A stretch of 64,000 nt of DNA from Bactericera cockerelli (Eukaryota > Arthropoda > Insecta > Hemiptera > Triozidae), in contig CM044958.1 of assembly GCA_024516035.1 (NCBI GenBank), forward strand, positions 7,120,362-7,184,361. Direction: 5' to 3'. The notes beneath the pieces were generated by a model. That model was not told the origin of the DNA and did no database searches. It saw nothing but the letters and a program-made list of their open reading frames with translations. The number at the start of each line of letters is the position of its first letter. Position 1 is the stretch's first letter. Below, one piece after another: positions 9,685-18,237 of the stretch. The translations under genes were made by a program, and so were the position numbers.

Positions 9685-9875
9685 GTGTTAACGCGCCAGT
9701 CTGATAATCCAGGTAGCGCAGGGATCCGTTGGTTCGAATCCCACCCAGTGCATCAGTTTTTCCTCATTAATTTGAGTTTATGACCACATAATAATAAGAT
9801 TCTGAGGGTAAGGTGCTAGAAAATGTTTTGAGAGCATTAACCTGGCATAGTGGTTACCTTTTTTTAAAGGCTTTT
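9685..9875 (+). mobile_element. Family S SINE, 5'-truncated
   Basis: Retains the distal tRNA-like head (ACGCGCCAGTCTGATAATCC, GTAGCGCAGGGATCC, B box GGTTCGAATCCC, acceptor end CCCAGTGC) and the body with TTTGAGTTTATGACCACATA, AAAATG..TTTGAG and GAGCATTAACCT. Confidence 0.75.
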
Positions 9876-10130
9876 ATTTTTTTTATCACTATTTTCAAAC
9901 GCATCATTTATGATGCAATTACATGAAAATTTACAAAGGGAAAAATAATATAAATATGTATCTATTATAGAGGGTAGCTCAGAATTCCGAACTTCAAAAT
10001 TAATAATGCCGTCGCTATCCATGTACGTAATGAACAAAAATGTTCTCATTAAACTGAAACTTTAGTTTGATTCCTGCCTAGGTATTTTTTCAATTATCGA
10101 CGGGCATAATTATTCAATATGTTCGATCAA
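9876..10130. other. No recognisable gene
   Basis: AT-rich; small frames only. Confidence 0.4.
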
Positions 10131-10325
10131 GTTTTATTTACTATATGTAGAGTAAATAAAAGAAATTAACAATTTATAATATTTTTACAATAATATTGCC
10201 TTATTCATACTGCCCGACCAGGATTGATTCCCATTCATTATTCCAGCAGTAAGCTCAAGTTATACTATTATTCGTATAAAACAAAACTTGATCAAGGGCG
10301 GTCATGCCTATGATCTTCCATTAAT
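10131..10325 (-). mobile_element. Family L variant LINE 3' tail
   Basis: On the minus strand TGGAAGATCATAGGCATGAC, CGCCCTTGATCAAGTTTTGT matches the nested tail at 47746-47882 (GGAAGAG..CACCGCCCTTGATCAAGTTTTG). The left boundary is uncertain. Only untranslated 3' sequence is present. Confidence 0.5.
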
Positions 10326-11040
10326 CTAATGGAATGTACTTTGGATATTTGTTACTTTTTTTGGGCTATTTTTTGTGAACTCGTATTTATACTTTCCATT
10401 TCAGTTCAGGAATAAAGCAATGTCTCTTTACTGTACGAGTCTGACAGTTCTTCATTTCATACAGTCTCAGTGTTACAACACAAAAGTTCTTCTTTCTAAA
10501 AAGAATTTCTTTTATCAATCCATCACTCATTTACTCTTCTCTGTTAACGTTCTTTTACTTTCACCAAAAGGACCAAAACGAAAAGCATCTTTCACTCTGC
10601 TAAGATATCCTTCCAGACCATGCATTATAGTGCATTCACCAGCCCCGACAGACTTCATCAGCTTGAAAAGCTTTTTCTTACTCGAAATTTGAGACTGCAA
10701 ATCATGATGAAGTACAAGCAAGAAGTAGGTAATGTATATATCTCGTTCTTTGAACTTTGTCTAATAAATTTCAGCTGACAATATACACTGAGAGTCACAA
10801 AAAATGGGAGAAGATGAGTCCTTTCAGAACTTTTTTGGGTATCTTCTCTAACAAACGTCAGTTACGTAAAATTTAAATTAAAAATTGAAAATAATACATA
10901 CCTATATATCGGACTGGACAGTGCTTTTGTAAGGTGAGTATATAACTATATTTGTATAGAGATAGCTGATAGATAAATATTCCAAATGTAGCCTCCATTC
11001 ATTTTTTTTTTTTTTTCACGGATTGGGATTCAAGTGCATA
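10326..11040. other. No recognisable gene
   Basis: Overlapping frames of 105 and 64 codons at 10375-10721 on opposite strands show no known motif. I do not call a gene. A T-run lies at about 11003-11017. Confidence 0.4.
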
Positions 11041-11049
11041 GGGAGTCAA

Positions 11050-11320
11050 GGGGTTAAAGGCGCTAATCTGGTGATCCAAGTAGCGTAGGGATCCGTTGGT
11101 TGGAATCCCACACAGTGCATGAATTTTTCCTCATTTATTTGAGTTTGTGACCACATAATATTAAGACTTTGCGGATTGGTGGTAATAGAAAATGCTTTCA
11201 GCATTAACCTCGCCTGGTGGCTACCTTCCACTAAAGACTGTTATTATTATTTTTATTATAATAACCTCGCCTGGTGGTTTACTTTCACTGAAGAGAATTA
11301 TTATTATTATTGTGGTGTTA
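11050..11320 (+). mobile_element. Family S SINE, 5'-truncated, with duplicated 3' end
   Basis: Contains GGCGCTAATCTGGTGATCCA, GTAGCGTAGGGATCCGTTGG, CCCACACAGTGCATGAATTT, TTTGAGTTTGTGACCACATA and GCATTAACCTCGCCTGGTGG. The end module AACCTCGCCTGGTGGTT..ACT(G)AAG..TTATTATTATT occurs twice (about 11205-11255 and 11262-11312), a local duplication of the 3' tail. Confidence 0.75.
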
Positions 11321-11645
11321 AATGGCAGATAATATACCTAAGAGGTTAATTTCGCTAGAGAAATAACACATTAATCATCAGAAAATACTGATCTAGAAGT
11401 CCTAGAGATATCAAACAAAAATAGTGAAGAAATGCTCTATTTTAGAACATCCGATATTCCATTTTCCCTGCTCTCGAATGTACCACGACTCGTCGTAGCG
11501 TTGCATGCTCTCGCAAAATAAAACTTCAACTTTATTTAGGGAAAAACTGCTTTTTTAATTGAAGTACATAATAATAACATTGAGAACAGAATTATTAGAT
11601 TTTGTATGAAAATTTTGCTTTCTATGTACCTACATTCAGTTCTGA
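11321..11645. other. No recognisable gene
   Basis: AT-rich, nothing supported. Confidence 0.4.
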
Positions 11646-11900
11646 CAATTAAGAGGGGGCGGAAGGAAAAGAGGGGAGAGAAGGAAGAAGAGGTGAGAGA
11701 GAAGGAGGAAGAGGGGGGAGAGAAGGAGGAAGAGGGGGGAGAGAAAGAGGAAGAGGGGAGAGAGAAGGAGTAAGAGGGGGGAGAGAAGGAGGAGGAGGGA
11801 AGAGGTAGGAAAAGGAAGAGAGGGGAGAAGAAGGGGCAGAAAGAAGAGGGAAGGAGGAGAGAGAAGGAGCAGGCGAAGGAAAAGTTTGATGGAGGAAAAA
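11646..11900. repeat. Purine-rich minisatellite, GAGAGAAGGAGGAAGAGGGG units
   Basis: Four to five imperfect units of about 20-22 bp lie at 11695-11815, embedded in a longer G/A tract. The minus-strand frame reads repeated Ser/Phe/Pro (SSSFSPP) and is a product of the repeat. Confidence 0.85.
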
Positions 11901-12064
11901 AAGGGGGTTGCAGATAATTTTGCAAACGAAATCTAATTTGACCTTTGAGGTCTTGAAAGTGCATAAAAACAGTAATAGATAATTGCTATTTTTGGTGCAT
12001 TCAAGTTTTTTTAAACTTTTGTATATACATCACATAACTCGAGTACTTTTTCAGTTGTAAGCTT
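11901..12064. other. No recognisable feature
   Basis: Short unassigned interval. Confidence 0.4.
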
Positions 12065-12275
12065 GTGGGTACTCACCGTGGCCAATTGAGTTAGTGCACT
12101 AGGCATTGCACGCGTGGTGACCTTGGTTCGATTCCCAGCGAGGCAGGAATTTTTGTATTATGTCCAAGTACATAGTACAAAAATTCCTGGTCCTGGAAAA
12201 ATTCGGGGTTCACTCATACCTGGAAAATGGATGCCAATGACAACACCGCATGTTATCTCCAATACCGACGTTGCT
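12065..12275 (+). mobile_element. tRNA-like SINE, unassigned family
   Basis: An A-box-like GTGGCCAATTGAGTTAGTGC and a B box GGTTCGATTCCCAG give a tRNA-like head at about 12077-12145. The body contains AGTACATAGTACAAAAATTC and CTGGAAAAATTCGGGGTTCA. This head differs from families T, S, G and Y. Only one copy was recognised. Confidence 0.6.
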
Positions 12276-12550
12276 TAACTGATCTGCCGGATGTTGTATC
12301 CAACGCGTTCCATTCCTCTTACTAGACAGAGGGGTTTAATTTACGCAAACGTAATTTATTTCGAGGGATTTTTCACTCTCTCTCTCTCTGCCCCCCCTCT
12401 TTCTCTCTCTTTCTTCCTTCCCTTTTTGAGAGCAATTTTTCCCACTTTCCCCTCGAAAACGTCAAATCACATTAGCTTTCCCCTTTGTAACTCGGAACAA
12501 AGAATTCGTAATGACCTTTTTCTACCTACCTTTAGGCCCTGACCCCCCCC
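12276..12550. other. No recognisable gene
   Basis: Contains CCAACGCG-like and short CT words and leads into the CT array. No gene supported. Confidence 0.4.
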
Positions 12551-12964
<414 letters not shown>

Positions 12965-13175
12965 ATATATTATTATTATTATTATTATTATACAATGCTT
13001 TATTAGGTATAAATGGACATTATGTACATAGAAATAATTAATTTAACAATGAAAAAAATGGAAACAATATATACAATGAAAATAAAAATGAATAGAAAAT
13101 ATTTGAAAACATATGTCCTAACTAAAGGGCGGGGTTATTGCCTATGGCAATCTCTTCCACCCAACCCTGTATAGG
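12965..13175 (-). mobile_element. Family L LINE 3' tail
   Basis: On the minus strand GGTTGGGTGGAAGAGATTGC, CATAGGCAATAACCCCGCCC and TTTAGTTAGGACATATG lead to AATAAAGCATTGTA and an (AAT)n tail of about 26 bp. A GATTGCC..GGCAATA hairpin followed by a simple-repeat tail is typical of a LINE 3' untranslated end. No coding part remains. Confidence 0.75.
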
Positions 13176-13217
13176 TTTCTGTGCCTATCTCACAGACACG
13201 GAATTATCACTATTATA

Positions 13218-13292
13218 GTATTTAGGGTGTTTCAGCCGATTGATAGGGCGGCAGACTTGTAACATGGAGGTCGGTGGTTCGAGTCCCTTCTT
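13218..13292 (+). mobile_element. Family T SINE head
   Basis: CAGCCGATTGATAGGGCGGC, AGACTTGTAACATGGAGGTC, GGTGGTTCGAGTCCC form a tRNA-Thr(TGT)-like head with A and B boxes. The body breaks off into a TTCTTC repeat, so it is truncated. Confidence 0.7.
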
Positions 13293-13414
13293 CTTCTTTT
13301 TCTTCTTTTCATTGTCTATGGAAAGATGGAAATCAAAAAAGACAGATTTAGTTTTTGAACAAGTAGCCACTGTTTTTATTAAAGAAAAACTTAAAACTTA
13401 CTAAAATTTTGCCG

Positions 13415-13495
13415 TTCTTGGGAGTCGAACCGCCAACCTCCTGGTCACGATTCCGCCGCCTTATCTATCGTGCTACTGAGCAGGCGCGGTCGGTG
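13415..13495 (-). mobile_element. Family T SINE head, diverged
   Basis: On the minus strand GACCGCGCCTGCTCAGTAGC, GATAAGGCGGCGGAATCGTG, CCAGGAGGTTGGCGGTTCGA preserve A and B boxes of a T-type head. The anticodon-loop region has changed from CTTGTAA to ATCGTGA. Confidence 0.65.
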
Positions 13496-13611
13496 GGAAA
13501 ATGTTCTGCTACTGAGAGTGCTTGCTATGTATTAATGTTTTAAAATAAAAAAAAATAAAATGATAATATGTAGTAAAAAAGTAATACAACCATTAGCAGT
13601 TGAAAGAAGTA

Positions 13612-13710
13612 CAACCATGGGTTTGATGGCAGAGATTGCCTCAGGCAATAATCACGCCCTTTGTCAGTATTATTCTTGTCAATAAAGAGTTAGTATTATT
13701 ATTATTATAA
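13612..13710 (+). mobile_element. Family L LINE 3' tail
   Basis: GAGATTGCCTCAGGCAATAA, TCACGCCCTTTGTCAG and GTCAATAAAGAGTTAG then (TTA)n. Same hairpin and tail layout as 12965-13175 but more diverged. Confidence 0.7.
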
Positions 13711-14345
13711 AGAAGACTTGGGTGGAAATTTCGACAGGCCTGACATTTATTCTAAAAGGGGTGGTGTCAAGTGTAAAAACTATCATAATAATATTTGTGA
13801 AATGCTTGTTCAAGTCATCAGAAATGCAAGAATGAGAGAAGGGGGGGAGGGGGGGGGGGGGGCTTTTATTCATCTCTTCCCCTTGTCGAAATTTCAGTAC
13901 AAAAAGCCTATTAGTTTTAGTTGAATATGGTGGGGGAGAAAGTACCTACTGAGATGTCTCGTGTTAGAGGGGATGGTTAGGGAACTATAACAGGCTATAC
14001 ACAAGCTTAATAATAACAATAATATTATTACTTCCGAGGAATTTCTAATATTAGAAATCGGAAGTATTTGTTTTTTCAACAACAAAAAAAGTTCCGATTT
14101 CATTTTCTTTCCATATTTTTTTATTATTTGTTTTTCAATAATCGTCATAGTTCACAGCTCCTCTAAGTACTTTTAATAGTTTTTTTTAAATAATTAATGC
14201 GCTTTAACTTGTCAATTGAATGTCGTTCGCGTCGAAAGTCTAAATAAGTAGGTACATTTTGATATTGTTAGTAACTTAGGAAAGTACTGATACAATAATT
14301 CCACAATGGATGTGCGATGTACTAATGTGTTTCTCGCCATTACAG
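13711..14345. other. No recognisable gene; poly(G) run and small palindrome
   Basis: A G-rich run lies at 13841-13862. ACTTCCGA..TCGGAAGT with inner ATTTCTAA/TTAGAAAT forms a palindrome at about 14030-14066. No gene supported. Confidence 0.45.
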
Positions 14346-14359
14346 ACGTAATTTTAGCC

Positions 14360-14545
14360 AAGCGTCGATGGCGCGTTGAATGCACCGGTTCTCGTAGGAT
14401 CACCGAAGTTAAGCAACAACGTCAGTGAGATGAATACTTGGTGATGCTGTCATTCCGGCCCAAACGAGGCTGGTGAGGTTTTTAGTTTCCTATTATTCGA
14501 GGTTAACACCTCCATTGTGACATGACCATGCGTAGCCATGAAACA
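14360..14545 (+). mobile_element. 5S-headed SINE (SINE3 type)
   Basis: GCGCGTTGAATGCACCGGTT, CTCGTAGGATCACCGAAGTT and AAGCAACAACGTCAG are clearly 5S rRNA, but the distal 5S half decays (GATGAATACTTGGTGATGCT) and is followed by CGGCCCAAACGAGGCTGGTG, the central domain and TAACACCTCCATTGTGACAT. This is a 5S-derived SINE, not a gene. Its 3' end abuts an inverted family A fragment. Confidence 0.75.
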
Positions 14546-14660
14546 AGAGCTACTGTAGACGCTTGTGGTCTGCGTTGTAGCCTGCCCATCTCGTAGTATG
14601 CCTGCCCTCTGATGGGCGAGAAACGACGCAATACTTCCTATTTAGGTGCTGGGTCAATAT
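14534..14660 (-). mobile_element. Family A retroposon fragment
   Basis: On the minus strand GACCCAGCACCTAAATAGGA, TTCTCGCCCATCAGAGGGCA, ACGCAGACCACAAGCGTCTA and TGTTTCATGGCTACG match plus-strand copies at 44600-44762 and 48060-48225. Confidence 0.7.
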
Positions 14661-14985
14661 TGAAAATTAAAACAATACTTTCCTTATTATAGGATAAGGA
14701 AAGTAAAAAGAAAGACTTAACTTAACCTAAGTGAATGACTGAATGCCACAGCACTGCAGCGGGTGAAATAATTGCATTCACACCATCAACCAAGCATTAT
14801 TGACAGCTCAATTTATTTCTATTTACTCAGGAAACACTAATCAATACCAGACCGTCACTCCTTCCACTAACGCATCAGAAAGCAAATATTGAGTGCCTAT
14901 TTATTTAGTGTCCCGATACATACATATAATATTACGCTGTCTCTATCCCATATATCAATTCTTTGTTATATAGTGATGGTTCTAT
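14661..14985. other. No recognisable gene
   Basis: Nothing supported. Confidence 0.4.
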
Positions 14986-15145
14986 TAATAATAATAACAC
15001 TTTTAGTGGAAGGTACACACTAGGCGAAGTTAATGCTGAAGGCATTTTTTATTACTCACCTAACCCTCAGAGTCTTATTTTTATTAATTCAAATTAATGA
15101 GAAAAAATTCATGAACTGGCTGGGATTCGAACCAATAAAATGGGA
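14986..15145 (-). mobile_element. Family S SINE, 3' part
   Basis: Minus strand retains ATTGGTTCGAATCCCAGCCA (B box), the TCATTAATTTGAATTAAT body, ACCTAACC..CAGAG in inverted form, TTAACTTCGCCTAGTGTGTA and a (TTAT)-rich tail. The tRNA-like head is cut just before its B box. Confidence 0.7.
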
Positions 15146-15960
15146 TTTATAGAGTCGCTCTTTCAGTATCTAAATAGTTTGAATTTGTGCCATGCCAATC
15201 ATAGTAACTATGCATTATGCACAAAATAATTTTGAAATCAAAAATATTCTCAAAATCAAAATTTATTATTATAGGACTCTGTAAGTAAATCATGTGTACG
15301 AGCTAGGACTTGAGAAAATTCACGAAGGTGCACCTACCGCGCTTGTGTACTACGAGTATGTCTAGTATAATAAAATGAATTATGTCTATGAATATATGAA
15401 TTTTGTATATCTCTGTGTATGTATGAATTATGTCCCTGGTGCGTGAATTATGTCACTAATATTCTACATGGGCACTTTTATCAAGCAGCGAGCCCATATC
15501 ATTTTTAAATAATTTAAAAAAAAGGAACTTGTCCCGTAAACTCTATTAAAAAAAGTGAAATATCCAATATCTGATTATGTAGCAAAAAATAATTCGATTC
15601 TAATATAATAATAAATCAAAATTTAAAAAAAAATCTCTGCACTAGAGTAGAACCCTCGACCTCTAGACACAGACACATCACTCGACCGCGGACCCGACCC
15701 TTGGATTATTCTGTTCCCTGAAGTAATTCAGGGAACAGATGTTGCCGTTCAAATATTTGACTTTCATTTTTGATTCGGGAAATCCTGACACAAGAACTAT
15801 TATTTATTTTAAAATATATTCCCCCGGCCTGCCATCCTTCCATCCGTGGAATACTTGAGTTTGGCGTTTGTATTTATTGCATTTCGAAAGCTGTGCAAAC
15901 ACTGTCTCAAGTAGATTCTTTCTATTTATATTACTTTATACATAGGGTAATATAGGGTAT
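15146..15960. other. No recognisable gene; hairpin and weak tRNA-like trace
   Basis: A perfect 12-bp-arm hairpin, CTGTTCCCTGAA-GTAA-TTCAGGGAACAG, lies at about 15709-15737. At about 15645-15705 the minus strand has TAGAGGTCGAGGGTTCTAC, which may be a decayed family T head. No coding sequence supported. Confidence 0.45.
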
Positions 15961-15969
15961 ATATTATAA

Positions 15970-16130
15970 TATCTTAACCTATAGCTTGATGGATAAGGCG
16001 GCGGACTTGTAACCTGGAGGTCGGTGGTTCAAGTCTCGGTTTCAGCGTATAGATTTAGTAAAGCGAGTTCGGGTAGTTGTGATAACACGAAAGTGACACA
16101 AGTATGATAACTTTCTTAACCTATAGCGAT
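15970..16130 (+). mobile_element. Family T SINE, nearly complete
   Basis: Head: TATAGCTTGATGGATAAGGC (A box), GGCGGACTTGTAACCTGGAG (anticodon-like TGT) and GTCGGTGGTTCAAGTCTC (B box). Body: GTTTCAGCGTATAGATTTAG, TAAAGCGAGTTCGGGTAGTT, GTGATAACACGAAAGTG and ATGATAACTTTC. Confidence 0.85.
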
Positions 16131-16165
16131 TATTACTCATACAGATTTTTGTCATAAAGAGTGGT

Positions 16166-16252
16166 GCATTGGTAGTCGAGTGGTCAACGCGCTAGTCTAC
16201 TAATCCTGGTGTAGTGTAGAGCTGTAGAGATCGGTTGGTTCGACACTCTCTC
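16166..16252 (+). mobile_element. Family S SINE head
   Basis: GTGCATTGGTAGTCGAGTGG, TCAACGCGCTAGTCTACTAA and a B-box-like GGTTGGTTCGACAC. The variable arm is expanded (GGTGTAGTGTAGAGCTGTAG). The body is missing. Confidence 0.7.
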
Positions 16253-16455
16253 TCTTTGATATTAACCTTTACCTATTTTCGTCTATAACACGAGAGTTTT
16301 TGTGCGAGATCATTATTATATAGCCATATGACATATAATGTTGTATATTTTCTGTATTATGTATCTACTGATTTCGTGCTTTTTTGCCCACATAAAATTA
16401 GAGTAAATATGTCTATTATTTTCAATCTACTCCGTACCTTCTGTGCTACACATTT

Positions 16456-16700
16456 CGCCGCTGCAAACACAAACTGTCGTATCTGCAAATTTTGCCATTT
16501 TCAGTTAAGAAGCGCACATTCTTCCTTTTTCACGTCACGAACTGTCGTATCTGTATCTCAACTCCTTCCCGAAGTATTCAAGTTTTAAGGTTAGTCGTAT
16601 GTGAGTTTCAAAGATTCTCAGCAAGCACAAACCACTATGTGCGCTTCTTAAATGAACATGGCAAAATTTGCAGATACGACAGTTTGTGTTTGCAGCGGCG
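16456..16700. mobile_element. 245-bp MITE with 64-bp inverted arms
   Basis: The left arm begins CGCCGCTGCAAACACAAACT and runs to GAAGCGCACAT. The right arm is its reverse complement, ending AGTTTGTGTTTGCAGCGGCG, with only small indels. Flanks carry ATTT on both sides (16452-16455 and 16701-16704), a possible 4-bp target duplication. The interior repeats AACTGTCGTATCTG. The frames reported across it are shadows. Confidence 0.8.
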
Positions 16701-17235
16701 ATTTGACTCTCTCCCTCTCTGCCTATATCTCCCTCACTCTCTCTCTCTCTTTCCTGTTCTTTTCTCTATATACCTACTCATTACATGCCTTTTTTTACCC
16801 AAAAATACTTGTACCTACATAAAATATACCAGACTTAACATATCTGTGGGGAAAAAATATGTTTGTAGTTTTGTACTCCAGTAACCGCATGTAGAACCCT
16901 AATTATCCTATGTACATTCTCACCTTTTTTGCTTACCACCTGATAATTTCTCTCCCTCTCTCTCCCTTCATATCTCTGCCTTCTCTCCTCTCTGCCTCTC
17001 TCTCGCCCCCCTTAATTATCCTTCTCCCTTACTCTCTCTCCCCCTCGCTCCCTCTATCTCCCACCCTCTCTATCCCTTTCCTCCTCTCTGCCTCTATCTT
17101 CCTCCCCCCTCATTGTCCTTCTCCCTCTCTCTCTCTCTCTTTCTCTATCTCCTTCTCTATGTCTCTCTTTCTCTCTCTCCCATTTTCTCAATCCTATTTT
17201 TTATCTCTCCTTTACTTCTCCTTCCCACCCATTAA
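16701..17235. repeat. Pyrimidine-rich tract
   Basis: C/T-rich in two blocks (16708-16800 and 16940-17225). The Ser/Pro/Leu-rich frame across the second block is compositional. Confidence 0.8.
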
Positions 17236-17445
17236 CTTTTGGACGTAAATAAAATTACGCTCGCTAGATTACATGCAAAAGCTTTTTAGAACAAAGTCAG
17301 GAGGAATCCGTTACATCATAGGTACACAATATATATATATAATAATATATATATGAAGTATACATACTTTATCCGTAACGATAATGCACAATACATACCT
17401 TAATCCTTTGTACACTTATAAGTATACAACAGAAAAGTGAGAAGC
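17236..17445. other. AT-rich DNA with short (TA)n
   Basis: A TATATATATAATAATATATA patch lies near 17327-17355. Nothing else. Confidence 0.45.
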
Positions 17446-17449
17446 TACC

Positions 17450-17690
17450 GTCGCGTCGATGGCACCTTGAATACACCAGCTCTTGATCTATCACTGAAGT
17501 AAGGCAACGTCCAGCTTGGTTAGGACTTGGATGGTTCACCATTCAAATTAGAACACTCGTGATGCTGGCTATTCTTGGCCCCTCTCAGCCTGGGTGAGGT
17601 TAATTTGAGTAGCTCGTTTGTGAGTGTTCAGCTAATGGAGGGTAAAACCCCCATCGCGTCGTTGCTATGATTATGAAGGTTCTATGTAGT
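17450..17690 (+). mobile_element. 5S-headed SINE (SINE3 type)
   Basis: Degenerate 5S head: CGTCGATGGCACCTTGAATA, ACCAGCTCTTGATCTATCAC, TGAAGTAAGGCAACGTCCAG and TACTTGGATGG-like GGACTTGGATGGTTCACC. A junction GATGCTGGCTATTCTTGGCC leads to the central domain CAGCCTGGGTGAGGTTAATT and CTAATGGAGGGTAAAACCCC. It is the clearest plus-strand example of the family. Confidence 0.8.
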
Positions 17691-18237
17691 TGTAATAGAT
17701 TGTACATAAAAAAAAGTTTTTGGAATTCCAAATGCGTTGCTTTTTGAATTTGGAAAGAAACGCTTCTCTCTACATTAACTATATCTTTCAACCTAAACAT
17801 TTTCATTGAAAGCAAGGCGATAGAAAGAGGAGTTTGTGAAAAGGGGAAAACTAAAAATATAAACTACCAAATGATTCATCTCCTATAAATCTTGCTTAAA
17901 GTTCAAACTAAATGGGGGCTGCTCTAAATAGGGACTAAAAACATAGACAAACTCCATTACTTACCTTAATTCTTTATCAGAGATCTACCACCCCTCACAG
18001 AACTGCTTTCCTTTAAGTTTCCAAGGATTTCAATTTCCCAAGGCGAGAAAATCCAGGAAATTGTTGGAAAAATAGGGAATAGATTTTCCACCATCTTGAA
18101 GACGTCTGATCTTATCTCAAGCCTCCCGCAGTGAGATTATATTGGAAAGAAATAATTGTTATTGACCAAGGGCTAAGGGATGGGGAAAGGACAATGGTCA
18201 AGAGATAGACGGAGATGGACGATGGCGTTCTCTTGTT
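17691..18237. other. No recognisable gene
   Basis: Mixed AT-rich DNA with small frames only. Confidence 0.4.

Noticed and set aside
11536..11964. 142-codon frame with SSSFSPP repeats
   Set aside because: Encoded by the purine minisatellite read on the other strand.
15970..16045. Functional tRNA-Thr gene
   Set aside because: The head resembles tRNA-Thr(TGT), but the ends do not form an acceptor stem, the same SINE body follows each copy, and many diverged copies exist.
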